Notes under the pieces: generated by a model
Told to the model about the DNA's origin: nothing
What the model saw: only the letters and a program-made list of their open reading frames with translations
The model's database searches: none
Shown: piece by piece, positions 40,426 to 49,164 of the stretch
How positions within the stretch are numbered: the first letter of the stretch is position 1
How the letters are laid out: each line of letters begins with the position of its first letter
Source: a bacterium
Lineage (GTDB): Bacteria > Chloroflexota > Dehalococcoidia > Tepidiformales > Tepidiformaceae
Length of the DNA stretch: 54,578 bases
Direction: 5' to 3'
Assembly: GCA_003577245.1 (NCBI GenBank)
Contig: QEVS01000013.1
Location: forward strand, 1 to 54,578
Program-made: the position numbers and the translations under genes

Positions 40426-42234
40426 GTGAGGAACATCAAAGACCTGCTGCGAAGGGCGGAACCGGCTGAGCAGCCCGAAGTTCTCATCGAGCACGAACGC
40501 TGCCTTTCCTGCCAGGCCGACCTGGAGGGTTCCCGCTCCTACATTCAGTTGCGGGTCTGCCACTCCTGCGGATTCCACTTCCACCTGAGCGCCCGCGAGC
40601 GGCTGGCGACGCTCCTGGATGCGGGCACTTTTCACGAGGACGATCGCGGGGTTACGGCGCTCGACCCGCTTTCGTTCCAGAGCAAGCAGTCGTACCGGTC
40701 GAGGGTGATCAACGCCCAGCGGCGCACGGGGCTTGCAGAAGCGGCGCTAACGGGTACGGGCGCAATTATGGGGCGTGAAGTTGTGGTAGCGGTGCTCGAC
40801 TTCTCGTTTCTCGGGGGCTCGATAGGGGTTGCGGCGGGAGAGCGCCTTGCCCGGGCCTTCGAAAAGGCAGCCGACCGGCGAGCGCCCCTGGTTTCGGTGT
40901 GTTCGACATCGGGAACGCGGATGCAGGAGGGGCTGCTGGCGCTGATGCAGATTCCGCGCGTGGTGGCAGCCTCACAACGGCACCATCGCGCGGGCCTGGC
41001 TCACCTCTCGGTGCTGACCGACCCGACCACGGGCTCGGCCTACACGGGTTTCGTGAGCCTTGCGGACTTTGTGATTGCCGAGCCGAACGCGTTGCTCGGG
41101 TACGCTGCGATGCGCGTCCTCCAGGAGCACACGGGGGATGAGATGCCGCGCGATGCGCACACAAGCGAGTGGCACCTGGCGCACGGCCTGATCGACGCCG
41201 TGATTGCCCGTCCTCAGCTCCGGGACTCTGTGGCCAGCCTCCTCGACCTGCTGCTCAACGACTACCACCTCAGCGCCGGGAAGCAGCAGCGGCCGGCCCC
41301 GCCGGCCCATTCGGAGCGGGCGGCCTGGCAGCAGGTGCAACTCTCGCGCCACCGCTTGCGGCCGACCGCAATCGACCTCATTACCCAGATGACAACGAGC
41401 TTCGTGCCGATACACGGCGATCGCTCGGGCGTGGATGACCCCGCGATTGTGGCCGGAATCGGCTCGCTGGGTGGCGAGTCCGCGGTACTGATCGGCCAGG
41501 TCAGGCCCCACGACGGCAACAAGAGAAGCGGCCTGATCCAGGCGGCAGGCTTTCGCAAGGCGCGCCGCGCGATTGGGCTGGGCGGCAAGTTCGGCCTCCC
41601 CGTGGTGACGCTTATCGACACGGCAGGCGCCGACCCGAGCCTGGAGGGGGAAACGAAAGGCCTCGGGCAGGCAGTCGCTGAGTGCATGGCGGCCATGCTC
41701 GAAGTGCCCTCTCCGACCGTGGCGGCAATCATCGGCGAAGGTAATTCGGAAGGCGCGGTGGCGATGGCCGTCGCCGACCGCGTGGTGATGCTGGATAACG
41801 CCGTTTACGAGGTTATCCGGCCGGAAGACGCGGCGGCAATCCTCTTCCAGGGGGCCGAAAGGGCGGAGGAGGCCGCCGAGCGGCTTCGCATCACCTCGCA
41901 CGACTGCCTGCGCCTCGGGATTGTCGATGCGACAGTTCCGGAGCCAGGGGAAGGGGCGCACACCGACCATGCGGAGACGGCCCGGCTGCTGCGCCGAACC
42001 ATCGTGAGGAATCTCGTTCCTCTCCGGCGGCAGCGCACGAAGAAGCTGCTCGAACGCCGCTACATGCGCTACCGGCAGATCGGCTCAACCCACTCCTGGA
42101 TTCGCGGCAGGCTGGAGCGGCGGCTGGCGCATCTCAGCGACCGGGTAGCGGGGGCCATGAGCCGGTTCCGCAACCGCTCATCGCTTCTGCGGCGGCGGGC
42201 CGACTACGGGGAGGAGACCGACATCCCGGTCTGA
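40426..42234 (+). CDS. accD-accA: Acetyl-CoA carboxylase carboxyltransferase, beta-alpha fusion (AccD-AccA)
   Basis: A single 602-residue polypeptide carrying both carboxyltransferase halves that make malonyl-CoA for fatty-acid synthesis. The beta half (about 1-285) has the zinc ribbon CLSC ... CHSCGFHFHLSARER and VVVAVLDFSFLGGSIGVAAGERLARA; the alpha half (about 300-545) has GDRSGVDDPAIVAGIGSL, GLPVVTLIDTAGADPSLEGE and IIGEGNSEGAVAMAVADRV. A basic 50-residue tail follows. E. coli and many bacteria use separate accD and accA. I prefer the GTG at 40426; an ATG at 40399 overlapping ftsK adds 9 residues. It sits after ftsK, apart from the fab genes 8 kb upstream. Confidence 0.95.
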   Translation: MRNIKDLLRRAEPAEQPEVLIEHERCLSCQADLEGSRSYIQLRVCHSCGFHFHLSARERLATLLDAGTFHEDDRGVTALDPLSFQSKQSYRSRVINAQRRTGLAEAALTGTGAIMGREVVVAVLDFSFLGGSIGVAAGERLARAFEKAADRRAPLVSVCSTSGTRMQEGLLALMQIPRVVAASQRHHRAGLAHLSVLTDPTTGSAYTGFVSLADFVIAEPNALLGYAAMRVLQEHTGDEMPRDAHTSEWHLAHGLIDAVIARPQLRDSVASLLDLLLNDYHLSAGKQQRPAPPAHSERAAWQQVQLSRHRLRPTAIDLITQMTTSFVPIHGDRSGVDDPAIVAGIGSLGGESAVLIGQVRPHDGNKRSGLIQAAGFRKARRAIGLGGKFGLPVVTLIDTAGADPSLEGETKGLGQAVAECMAAMLEVPSPTVAAIIGEGNSEGAVAMAVADRVVMLDNAVYEVIRPEDAAAILFQGAERAEEAAERLRITSHDCLRLGIVDATVPEPGEGAHTDHAETARLLRRTIVRNLVPLRRQRTKKLLERRYMRYRQIGSTHSWIRGRLERRLAHLSDRVAGAMSRFRNRSSLLRRRADYGEETDIPV

Positions 42235-42310
42235 CAGGCACTGCTGTGCCGGGCGCGGGCCTGGCCGAGCTCATCGCCCGGAGGAGCACCTGGAGTCCAC
42301 CGACCTGCTC

Positions 42311-43120
42311 TTGCTACCGCTGGGGGCCGCCGTCGGGGCCTTCGGCACGCTGGTGGGCGCCGGGGGAGGCTTCGTGCTGGTGCCCATTCTGCTGCTCATC
42401 TACCCGCACGCCGCAGCAGAGGACGTAACAGCAACGTCTCTGTTCGTGGTGTGCGCCAATGCGGCGTCGGGTTCGCTTGCATATGCTCGCCAGCGCCGGA
42501 CCGACTACCGCAGCGGAGCATGGTTTGCCCTTGCGACGCTGCCCGGGGCGGTGACGGGCGCGATAGTGGTGGCCTATGTTCCCCGGCGAACCTTCGACGG
42601 CATCTTCGCGGCCGTGCTCATTGCCCTGGGACTGTGGCTGACGCTTCATGCGGGAGCGACCGCCATTCGCGCGCCGGTTACCGGCCGCGGGGTGGTGCGG
42701 AGGGTTCTGCGCGATGCCGATGGAAACACGTTTGTGTATTCGTTCCAGCTGTGGAAGGGGATCGCCCTCAGTGCGGGCATTGGGTTCTTGAGCAGCTTGC
42801 TCGGGATTGGCGGTGGGGTCATCCACGTGCCTGTGATGGCCACGGTGCTGCACTTCCCCATTCATGTTGCCACCGCCACTTCGCAGTTCGTGCTGATGTT
42901 CATGGCCGCGGAAGGGACGAGCGTGCATTTCGCCACGGGGGCGCTGGCGTGGAACGAGTGGCTGGGCCGGGCGGTGCTGCTGGCGGTTGGGGCGGCGCCC
43001 GGCGCACAGGCGGGAGCGTGGTTCGCCCGGCGCGTTCACCAGACGGTCATTATCCGTGCGCTTTCGGCTGCGCTTGTGCTCGTGGGCGTGCGGCTGGCGC
43101 TCAAGGCACTCGGGCTCTGA
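42311..43120 (+). CDS. TSUP (TauE/SafE) family membrane transporter, second
   Basis: A 269-residue membrane protein with the duplicated TSUP glycine motif: GAGGGFVLVPILLL and GIGGGVIHVPVMATVLHFP. About eight helices with a central hydrophilic loop (TGRGVVRRVLRDADGNTFVY). Unlike the copy at 34749 the second half has the HVPVM and SQFVLM pattern. The start is uncertain. TTG at 42311 has no good ribosome-binding site, whereas an in-frame CTG at 42290 lies 5 bases after GGAGG and would give LESTDLLLLPLG. Substrate unknown; accDA is upstream, and the metallopeptidase gene converges 13 bases away. Confidence 0.85.
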   Translation: MLPLGAAVGAFGTLVGAGGGFVLVPILLLIYPHAAAEDVTATSLFVVCANAASGSLAYARQRRTDYRSGAWFALATLPGAVTGAIVVAYVPRRTFDGIFAAVLIALGLWLTLHAGATAIRAPVTGRGVVRRVLRDADGNTFVYSFQLWKGIALSAGIGFLSSLLGIGGGVIHVPVMATVLHFPIHVATATSQFVLMFMAAEGTSVHFATGALAWNEWLGRAVLLAVGAAPGAQAGAWFARRVHQTVIIRALSAALVLVGVRLALKALGL

Positions 43121-43133
43121 GCGGGCCCGGGGT

Positions 43134-45380
43134 TCAGGGCATGTTTTCCCAGTCGCGCCAGCGGCCGGGAGTGCCCTCGGGGATGTAGTGCCCTTCCACG
43201 GTGCCCGCGGTCTTGCTCTTTCGTTTGGGGCCCCGGTCGATGCGGGCAAGCAGGTAGTAGACGCCCACGCAGAAGGCTCCCATGAGGCCGGTGAAGATGG
43301 CGAGCCGCTTCAGGCCGCGGGCACTGGCGTCGTTCCAGCCGTCGTAGGCGGCCCTCGATGCCTTGAGTGCCGTGGCGGGGTCTCCTGCTTCGAAGGCTGA
43401 CTCGGCCCGGGCAAGGTCGCCATCAGGGTCTTCGAAGAGCATGCCGACGCGCGCCAGCAGCCCGGGTTTGAAGGCGGCCTGCTTCTCCTTCGCCAGCGCA
43501 ATGAGTTGTTCGGCCGTGCCCTTGTCGGTGAGGGTGGTGATGGCCAGTGAGGCGAGCCGCTTCGTCTCGGTGAAGTCGCCGGCGATGTAGGCCTTGCGGG
43601 CCTCTTCGAGCCTCTGCAGCGAGGGGCTGCCGGCGGGCTCACCCGCCAGCTCCTTGGCGGTCCCGGTGATCGCTCCAACGGCCTGGCGCTGGTTCTCGAT
43701 CGTGCTGGTGAGCTCGGCTATGGTGCCCGTCTGCCAGGCGGTAGCGACGGCCACGGACTCTGGCAGGCCTGCCTGGCCGGCCATGGCCCGCACCTTATCG
43801 AAGGCGTCGAGGAGGGTGTTTACCTTCTCCACCTGGGCAGAGACGCCGCCAAACGTCCAGGCATCGAGGTTCGCCTGGAGGTCTTTGGGGAATCCCTTGA
43901 CGCCGTATTGCGCCTCGCGGGCCGCCAGGGCGCTCACAAGGTTGTGCGCGGTGCGCCGTTCCTTGATCGTGGCCTGCGCTGTATCGGCGTTGAACACCCA
44001 GGTCAGGAAGAGTTCATCAAGATTGGAGCCGCTCGCATACTCGCCGGCATCCATGAACCAGCGCGCATCGAGGGGGAGGCGCGCGGGGTCGTCGTCCATG
44101 CGCGCCAGGACCGCCTTCATCCCTTCGCGGCCACCAATGGCAGCCTCGTAGGCAAACCAGAAGGCACCCGCCTTGCCGTACCAGTACATGGGGTCGTACA
44201 CGTTCGAGCCGTGGTACCAGGTCGACAGCGGATCCTTGTAGCCGCGCGACTGCCAGCCCCGGTCGATTGGGGCGACACCGACCTGGGAAGCGACGGCGCG
44301 GGTGGCGTATTCGGCCAGCCCCTCCCAGAGCCACTTGGCATCGAGGTTGTCACCGGCCCACTGGTGGGCGAGCTCGTGGACTGTGACTTCCTTGTCGAAG
44401 CCGGTGTCCGAGGCTAGCAGCACCTGGCCTTCGGACGGGAACGCCACTCCGGCGGCGCCGACCAGGTCGATGTGATGCGACTGGCGCATGAGGAGTGTCT
44501 TCTTCGGGAAATCAAAGCCGAACAGGTCGCGCAGCAAAGGGAGCGCTGCCAACGCCGTGGAGAACTGCTCTTCCGCCCACTTCTCGTCGCGGCGGAAATA
44601 GCGGAAGGCGAGCTTCACGGTGGACCCTGCGAGGACAACTTCCGCTTCCTTGGACCCGCGGAGGGCAGGGTCGGAGATGGACTGCACATAGGCGGAGTAA
44701 GGGCTCAGGTTGAAGCGCTGGCGGCAGCTGCTGTCGGCGCTGGCACAGCGCTTGAGCACGGTAGGGTTGTCGGCGCTGAGGGCGATGATCGTCGCTTCGC
44801 CGCAGATCCAGCGCTCGTAGCCAGAGCTTTTCACGCTGTCGGGCTGGCTTGAAGCCACCAGGCACCCGGGGTCGAAGTAGTTCTCGGCGCTGCGGGGCAC
44901 ATCGACCCAGACGAAGGAGCCTTCGCCCTGGCCAAGGAAGGGGAGCTCAATGGAGCCGGGTTCCATGCGCACGGTGTCGTTCTTGAGGGCGGGCATTTCG
45001 TAGGTCATGACGAAGTCGAACTTCGCGCCCGGCTTCATGGGCTTTGGCAGGGTCGCGGTGACAACGGAGATGGAGCCGTAGGATTCATGAAGTTCGGCGG
45101 CCCTGGCTTCCAGGGGGGAGTCGCCGCGTGTGACGACAACGTTCTTCGCCCCTGGCATGGCCCAGAAGTAGACCGTCGGGAGTTCCTTGTTGGTGGCGTT
45201 CTGGATGGTGGCTTCGACGCGAACGGTGAGCGTTCCGCTGGCGGGGTCGAGGCGGTAGTAGGAGTCAGAGGCCACGTACTGCGTGCGCTCATCGGCGGCG
45301 GCGGCCACGCCCGCGAGAGAGAGCGCTGCGAACGCCCCAAGGGCAATGGCCGAAAGGAGCACAGAACGCCACGACCGCAT
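43134..45380 (-). CDS. Exported M1-like gluzincin peptidase with C-terminal membrane anchor
   Basis: A 748-residue secreted protein. Signal peptide MRSWRSVLLSAIALGAFAALSLAGVAAAA, a beta-rich N-terminal domain (about 40-250), and a peptidase domain with HELAH in VTVHELAHQWAGD and the third zinc ligand in LWEGLAEYATR, like M1 aminopeptidases. A helical C-terminal part with repeat-like segments (EEARKAYIAGDFTETKRLA, ESAFEAGDPATALKASRAAY) leads to a transmembrane helix (LAIFTGLMGAFCVGVYYLLA) and a short tail. The GAMEN exopeptidase motif of M1 is not evident, so endo- or exopeptidase activity is open. ATG at 45380; longer in-frame codons to 45686 run antisense to the MFS gene and are rejected. 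Confidence 0.85.
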   Translation of the reverse strand: MRSWRSVLLSAIALGAFAALSLAGVAAAADERTQYVASDSYYRLDPASGTLTVRVEATIQNATNKELPTVYFWAMPGAKNVVVTRGDSPLEARAAELHESYGSISVVTATLPKPMKPGAKFDFVMTYEMPALKNDTVRMEPGSIELPFLGQGEGSFVWVDVPRSAENYFDPGCLVASSQPDSVKSSGYERWICGEATIIALSADNPTVLKRCASADSSCRQRFNLSPYSAYVQSISDPALRGSKEAEVVLAGSTVKLAFRYFRRDEKWAEEQFSTALAALPLLRDLFGFDFPKKTLLMRQSHHIDLVGAAGVAFPSEGQVLLASDTGFDKEVTVHELAHQWAGDNLDAKWLWEGLAEYATRAVASQVGVAPIDRGWQSRGYKDPLSTWYHGSNVYDPMYWYGKAGAFWFAYEAAIGGREGMKAVLARMDDDPARLPLDARWFMDAGEYASGSNLDELFLTWVFNADTAQATIKERRTAHNLVSALAAREAQYGVKGFPKDLQANLDAWTFGGVSAQVEKVNTLLDAFDKVRAMAGQAGLPESVAVATAWQTGTIAELTSTIENQRQAVGAITGTAKELAGEPAGSPSLQRLEEARKAYIAGDFTETKRLASLAITTLTDKGTAEQLIALAKEKQAAFKPGLLARVGMLFEDPDGDLARAESAFEAGDPATALKASRAAYDGWNDASARGLKRLAIFTGLMGAFCVGVYYLLARIDRGPKRKSKTAGTVEGHYIPEGTPGRWRDWENMP

Positions 45381-45519
45381 GTATGAGACTTCGGCGGCGA
45401 GGCGGTAGATGAGCAGGGGGCATTGAGTGAAGGTTGCCTTTCCCGCCGAGGTGACGGTAGGCAGCGGGCACTTAGCATGAGCGTGAACAGACCGGCGGCG
45501 CCCCACCGCGGAGAACGGG

Positions 45520-46851
45520 ATGAGAACCCTGGCCCTTTCGATGGTGCGCGTGGCCGTCGCCGGCCTGGCGCTGCGCCGGTCGGGTGGGGACCACACAGGC
45601 GCCCGGATAGCAGCCAGCGAGGTTCCCCGCGCGCTGCGCTTCTTCTTGGCGGATGGGTTCTTCGCCGCCGGCCAGGACGCTTTCATCCTCGCGTACCTGC
45701 CGCTGCTGGTGACGGCGCTTGGTGGCGGGCCCTTTCATGTTGGCCTGCTCTCGGCGAGCACGAGCCTTGGGGCGCTCATGGCGCTGTACCCCGGCGCTCT
45801 CATCTCCCGGCGAGCGCGGAGCCGCCGGTGGGTGGTGGTCTTCTACGCCGGGATCCTGGGAAGGCTCCTGCTCCTTGGGGCAGCGATGGTGGTGGCCATC
45901 GCCGAAGGGAACGCAGCGCTCTATGCCGTGATTGGTCTGTTCACCTTGCGGGCGTTCCTGGGAAGCTTTGCCCTTCCCGCGTGGACGGCTTTGGCCGCCG
46001 ACGTCATCCCGGAGCACATGCGGTCGCGCTATTTCGCGTCGCGCAATTTCGCGATGAGCATTGCCACGCTGACCATCACGCCCATTGGGGGGTTGTTGCT
46101 CGACTTCATGGGGTTTCCGGGCGGGTACGTGGCGGCGCTTGGCGTCTCGTTCGCCCTGGGAATGCTGGCGACCGTCGCATACGCTCGCATTCCCGAGCCG
46201 GCGCCCCAGCGGGAGGTTGCGGCGCGCCGAAGGGTGGGGCCGCTGGCAATGGCGCGCAACGGCCCGTTTCGCCGCTTTGTGGTGGCGACGTTTGCTTTGC
46301 ACTTCGCGACCATGATCGCGGGGCCCTTCTTCACGGTTCACCTGAAGAACAACCTTGGGGCAACGAATTTCGAGGTGGGCTGGCTGACCACGGCTTCGCC
46401 GATGGCGGGGCTCGCGGCGATGCTCATCGGCGGAGAGCTTCAGCACCGGCGGGGGGCGCTCTGGATTACGCGTGGTTCGCTGCTGGTTCTCCCGGTGCTG
46501 CCGCTGATGTGGGCTCTGATTGATGCGCCATGGATGGTGCTGGCGCCAAACATCGCCGGCGGGTTCATCTGGGCGGCGTTCAACCTGGCGAACTTCCAGC
46601 TGCTTCTTGAGGTCACTCCCGAGGATGAGCGCGATGAGTACGTGGCTGTGTTCCACATGACTGTGTTTGCGGCGCTCTTCGCTGCGCCTTTCCTGGGGAG
46701 TGCGATCGTTGAGGAGTGGGGCTACAGGACGGCCTTCGTGATCTCGGGACTGGGGAGGCTCGTTTCGACCGCGCTGTTCTTCTTCGCGGTCAGGCCGGCC
46801 GCGCGAGCGGCCGGGGGAACCCGGGAGGCGCCGGGAGCGTTCGGCCCTTAG
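45520..46851 (+). CDS. Major facilitator superfamily transporter
   Basis: A 443-residue transporter with 12 predicted helices; the loop 2-3 signature region reads GALISRRARSRRWVVVFYAGILGR, and the centre has VRPLAMARN-like GPLAMARNGPFRRFVV between the two halves. It starts with a 40-residue hydrophilic extension before the first helix (RFFLADGFFAAGQDAFILAYLPLLV). GGAGAACGGG precedes the ATG. Its stop overlaps the 3' end of a convergent MarR regulator by 4 bases; MarR repressors often control neighbouring drug exporters. Substrate not predictable. Confidence 0.9.
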   Translation: MRTLALSMVRVAVAGLALRRSGGDHTGARIAASEVPRALRFFLADGFFAAGQDAFILAYLPLLVTALGGGPFHVGLLSASTSLGALMALYPGALISRRARSRRWVVVFYAGILGRLLLLGAAMVVAIAEGNAALYAVIGLFTLRAFLGSFALPAWTALAADVIPEHMRSRYFASRNFAMSIATLTITPIGGLLLDFMGFPGGYVAALGVSFALGMLATVAYARIPEPAPQREVAARRRVGPLAMARNGPFRRFVVATFALHFATMIAGPFFTVHLKNNLGATNFEVGWLTTASPMAGLAAMLIGGELQHRRGALWITRGSLLVLPVLPLMWALIDAPWMVLAPNIAGGFIWAAFNLANFQLLLEVTPEDERDEYVAVFHMTVFAALFAAPFLGSAIVEEWGYRTAFVISGLGRLVSTALFFFAVRPAARAAGGTREAPGAFGP

Positions 46852-47330
46852 CTGCGAACGGCGGGCGCACCGTTGAGTATGGCAGCCCGGCGGGCGCGCC
46901 CGCGCTCGACGAAGCGCGTGAGGGTAGCAGTCAATTCCTCGAGGTCGGGGTCGGACAGCTCGCCGAGGAGCTCGCGACCGAACTCGCCTGCTTCGGCGAG
47001 GCTGGTCTCGACGGCCTGGCGGCCGCGCTCTTCGAGCCAGATGCGGATGCCACGGCGGTCGTGCAGGGCCACTTCGCGGCGGATGAAGCCACCGCGTTCG
47101 AGGCGCTCCAGCAGCGCTGAGACAGAGGGGCGGGTGACGAGCAGGCGGTCGGCGAGCTCGGCATTGCTAAGCCCGCCTTCCTCAGAGAGAAAGACAAGGA
47201 GGCGCAGCTGGGTGACGGTGAGGCCTTCGCGGTCCCAGATGCTGAGCCTCACGGGGTCCAGAAGGCCGCTGGCCAGGAACATGGAACGGACGGCCGCGTC
47301 GAGTGCCGGGCGCTTACGGTTGCTTTTCAC
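46848..47330 (-). CDS. MarR-family transcriptional regulator
   Basis: A 160-residue winged-helix regulator. SIWDREGLTVTQLRLLVFLSEEGGLSNAELADRLLVTRPSVSALLERLERGGFIRREVALHDRRGIRIWLEERGRQ shows helices, the recognition helix and the DxRG wing. GTG chosen; upstream codons to 47396 are in the GC-rich gap and have no ribosome-binding site. Converges on the MFS gene (3' overlap 4 bases), a likely regulatory partner, though the convergent layout means it would not autoregulate through a shared promoter. Confidence 0.92.
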   Translation of the reverse strand: MKSNRKRPALDAAVRSMFLASGLLDPVRLSIWDREGLTVTQLRLLVFLSEEGGLSNAELADRLLVTRPSVSALLERLERGGFIRREVALHDRRGIRIWLEERGRQAVETSLAEAGEFGRELLGELSDPDLEELTATLTRFVERGRARRAAILNGAPAVRS

Positions 47331-47673
47331 AACCCAATGATAATTCGTTCGTCGGGAAAGAAAGAAGCCCCCTCCTGTCCAGCCCTCTGCTGTCAATCAG
47401 ATGAGGAGTCCGGGGGTCCGCGGACGGGAGAGGAGAAAGCGGTCCCGGGGAGTGGCGCCCTGGAGCGAACTGGATCGGCGCCGGGCCCCGGCGAGGAGGG
47501 CGCCACACGTGCAAGCCACGGCTCGACACCGGGTCATGGATAATCCACAACGGATTCAGAGAACTGCCTTAGGGGTATAGGGGGTATGCCGCCCTGCACC
47601 TAACCGGGCGGCCAGCCGATGATCTGTGTGCAGGGACCGGGCGGGCTGCACCGTTGCCCGGGAGGACAGGACC
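47331..47673. other. 343-base intergenic region without a recognised gene
   Basis: Divergent gap between the MarR gene and the small Cys4 protein. GTCCGCGGAC is a perfect palindrome at 47416-47425, and a direct repeat AGGGGTAT/AGGGGGTAT lies at about 47571-47587, before the small gene. GGAGGACAGGACC is that gene's ribosome-binding region. No tRNA or known RNA motif was found; an ORF on the minus strand (to 47550) has no family pattern. Confidence 0.5.
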
Positions 47674-47868
47674 ATGGACACACCGAACATCAGGATCTGC
47701 AAGCACTGCGAAGCGCCCTACGATTGGCGCCGGTCGCCCAGTTCAAGCCTGAAGATGACCTACTGCGGTTCGCTCTGCGAGCGCGCCGACCTCGGGTTCA
47801 CAATCGAAGCCCTGCTGGCGGAGTCGCAGGTGGTGCGCTCAGCCTGGCGCGAGCTCCTCGCCGCCTGA
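47674..47868 (+). CDS. Small Cys4 (putative zinc-binding) protein, paralogue A
   Basis: 64 residues with C9-x2-C12-x18-C31-x3-C35. The core is YDWRRSPSSSLKMTYC, then SLCERADLGFTIEALL. The cysteine spacing and short size suggest one zinc site. It is nearly identical in its core to the 65-residue protein encoded at 53657-53854 on the other strand, with all four cysteines at the same residue numbers. I do not recognise the family. GGAGGACAGGACC precedes the ATG, an ideal ribosome-binding site. A WYL regulator gene follows 272 bases later. Confidence 0.8.
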   Translation: MDTPNIRICKHCEAPYDWRRSPSSSLKMTYCGSLCERADLGFTIEALLAESQVVRSAWRELLAA

Positions 47869-48019
47869 GCTTGCTGGCGCCGCAACCGCGCCACTGAAGA
47901 ATCCGCACGTCACTACGGCCCTGGGGACTTACGTCGCCTCAGCACCGGTGCCCCGCCAGCGGGCAGGCCGGAATGGCCCTGGAACGCCGGGGGAGCGGGC
48001 GCTTCCTGTTCCCTATCGC

Positions 48020-48087
48020 ATAGTTCCTATTCGACGAACTATAATCCAGCGGGCTGGGGGCGTTATCAAAGCGACATGAGTTGTCGC
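48020..48087 (+). promoter_or_regulatory. Promoter/operator region of the WYL regulator
   Basis: TATAAT at 48040-48045 is a perfect -10 hexamer. It is overlapped by a perfect inverted repeat, ATAGTTC (48020-48026) and GAACTAT (48036-48042) with a 9-base centre, so a dimeric protein bound there would block RNA polymerase. A second perfect dyad, GCGACA-TGAGT-TGTCGC, is at 48071-48087, downstream of the expected start. The WYL protein encoded next is the obvious candidate for binding. Confidence 0.6.
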
Positions 48088-48140
48088 AATGGTCTGCCAG
48101 GGTGGTCGCCATACGCAATCTGGGGCAGGTGACGCGACAC

Positions 48141-49142
48141 ATGACGGAGCAAGTCAGAAGGGCAACGAGACTGGTTGAGATTGAACGGCTTCTTCGCAAG
48201 AGAACCCAGGGCTGGTCGGCCCGTGAGCTTGCCGAAGAAGTCGGATACAGCCAGCGAACCGTGCAGCGGGACATTGCGGCGCTGGAGAGCGAGCTGAATG
48301 TACCGCTCATGCTTGAAGGGCGGCGATATCGCATCATGCCGGATGCGGGTGCGCTGGCGCCGGTGCGATTCACTCTCCAGGAAGCAAGGGCGCTCTACCT
48401 GGCCACGCGCCTCTTTCTGAGGCATGCCGACGACCGCGACCCGGACGGGATCACGGCCCTGGACAAGCTGGCGAATGCGCTCCCGGAACCGATAGCGCGG
48501 CAGGTCGCGATGACGGTCCTGCAGCTCCGCGAACGGCCTGCCCAGAAGGAGGAGAACGCGATTCTCTGCCGGATAACCGAAGGCTGGGCCCGGTCTCACA
48601 CCGTTGCCATCCGCTACCGGTCGTTCCAGGACCTGAGCATCCGCAGCACAAGCCTCGACCCGTACCTCCTGGAGCCCAGCGCCACCGGAGCGGCAACCTA
48701 CGTGATTGGCTTCAGCCACGGGCACGACGCCGTGCGCACCTTCAAGGTCGAGCGGATCACCCATGCGGAAGTGACCGGAGCCTCCTTTGAGCCGCCGGAC
48801 ACGAGCGAGATCACGAGGCGCCTGGCACACAGCTGGGGAGTCGTGTTCGGGGATGACAAGTTCGATATCGTTGTTGAGTTCAGCGCCGCCGTCGCGCCGA
48901 GGATTTGCGAGACAACCTGGCACCCCTCGCAGCGTCTTTCGATGCTGCCCGGCGGAGGCGTGCGCATGGAGCTCCAGCTGCCAAGCCTCCTGGAGTTCGT
49001 GCCCTGGGTTCGAAGCTGGGGCCACGACGCGATGGTTGTTGCGCCGCCGGAGCTGCTGAATGAGGTTGCCAGCAGCCTCCAGGCAGCGGCCCGGGCGTAT
49101 GAAGAAACCCGTCAGCCTGCGGGAACGCGGCCGGGCAGTTGA
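48141..49142 (+). CDS. WYL-domain transcriptional regulator
   Basis: A 333-residue regulator with an N-terminal HTH (TRLVEIERLLRKRTQGWSARELAEEVGYSQRTVQRDIAALESEL), a WYL-type ligand domain (about 130-240; TVAIRYRSFQD, LDPYLLEPS, TYVIGFSHGHDAVRTFKVERI) and a C-terminal WCX-like part (SRLSML-like QRLSMLPGGGVRMELQLPSLLEFVPWVRSWGHDAMVV). WYL proteins regulate DNA-damage and phage-defence loci and can bind nucleic acid ligands. No defence genes are adjacent; downstream are two peptidases. The usual W-Y-L triplet is replaced by other residues. ATG chosen at 48141; TTG 48081 is in frame but lies in the second dyad. Confidence 0.9.
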   Translation: MTEQVRRATRLVEIERLLRKRTQGWSARELAEEVGYSQRTVQRDIAALESELNVPLMLEGRRYRIMPDAGALAPVRFTLQEARALYLATRLFLRHADDRDPDGITALDKLANALPEPIARQVAMTVLQLRERPAQKEENAILCRITEGWARSHTVAIRYRSFQDLSIRSTSLDPYLLEPSATGAATYVIGFSHGHDAVRTFKVERITHAEVTGASFEPPDTSEITRRLAHSWGVVFGDDKFDIVVEFSAAVAPRICETTWHPSQRLSMLPGGGVRMELQLPSLLEFVPWVRSWGHDAMVVAPPELLNEVASSLQAAARAYEETRQPAGTRPGS

Positions 49143-49147
49143 TTCGT

Positions 49148-49153
49148 TAGACT
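49148..49153 (+). promoter_or_regulatory. Candidate -10 element for a leaderless M24 peptidase transcript
   Basis: TAGACT lies 8 bases before GTG 49162 and 11 before ATG 49165, with no ribosome-binding sequence between. The spacing fits transcription starting at the initiation codon. Confidence 0.4.
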
Positions 49154-49164
49154 GTCTCCCTGTG

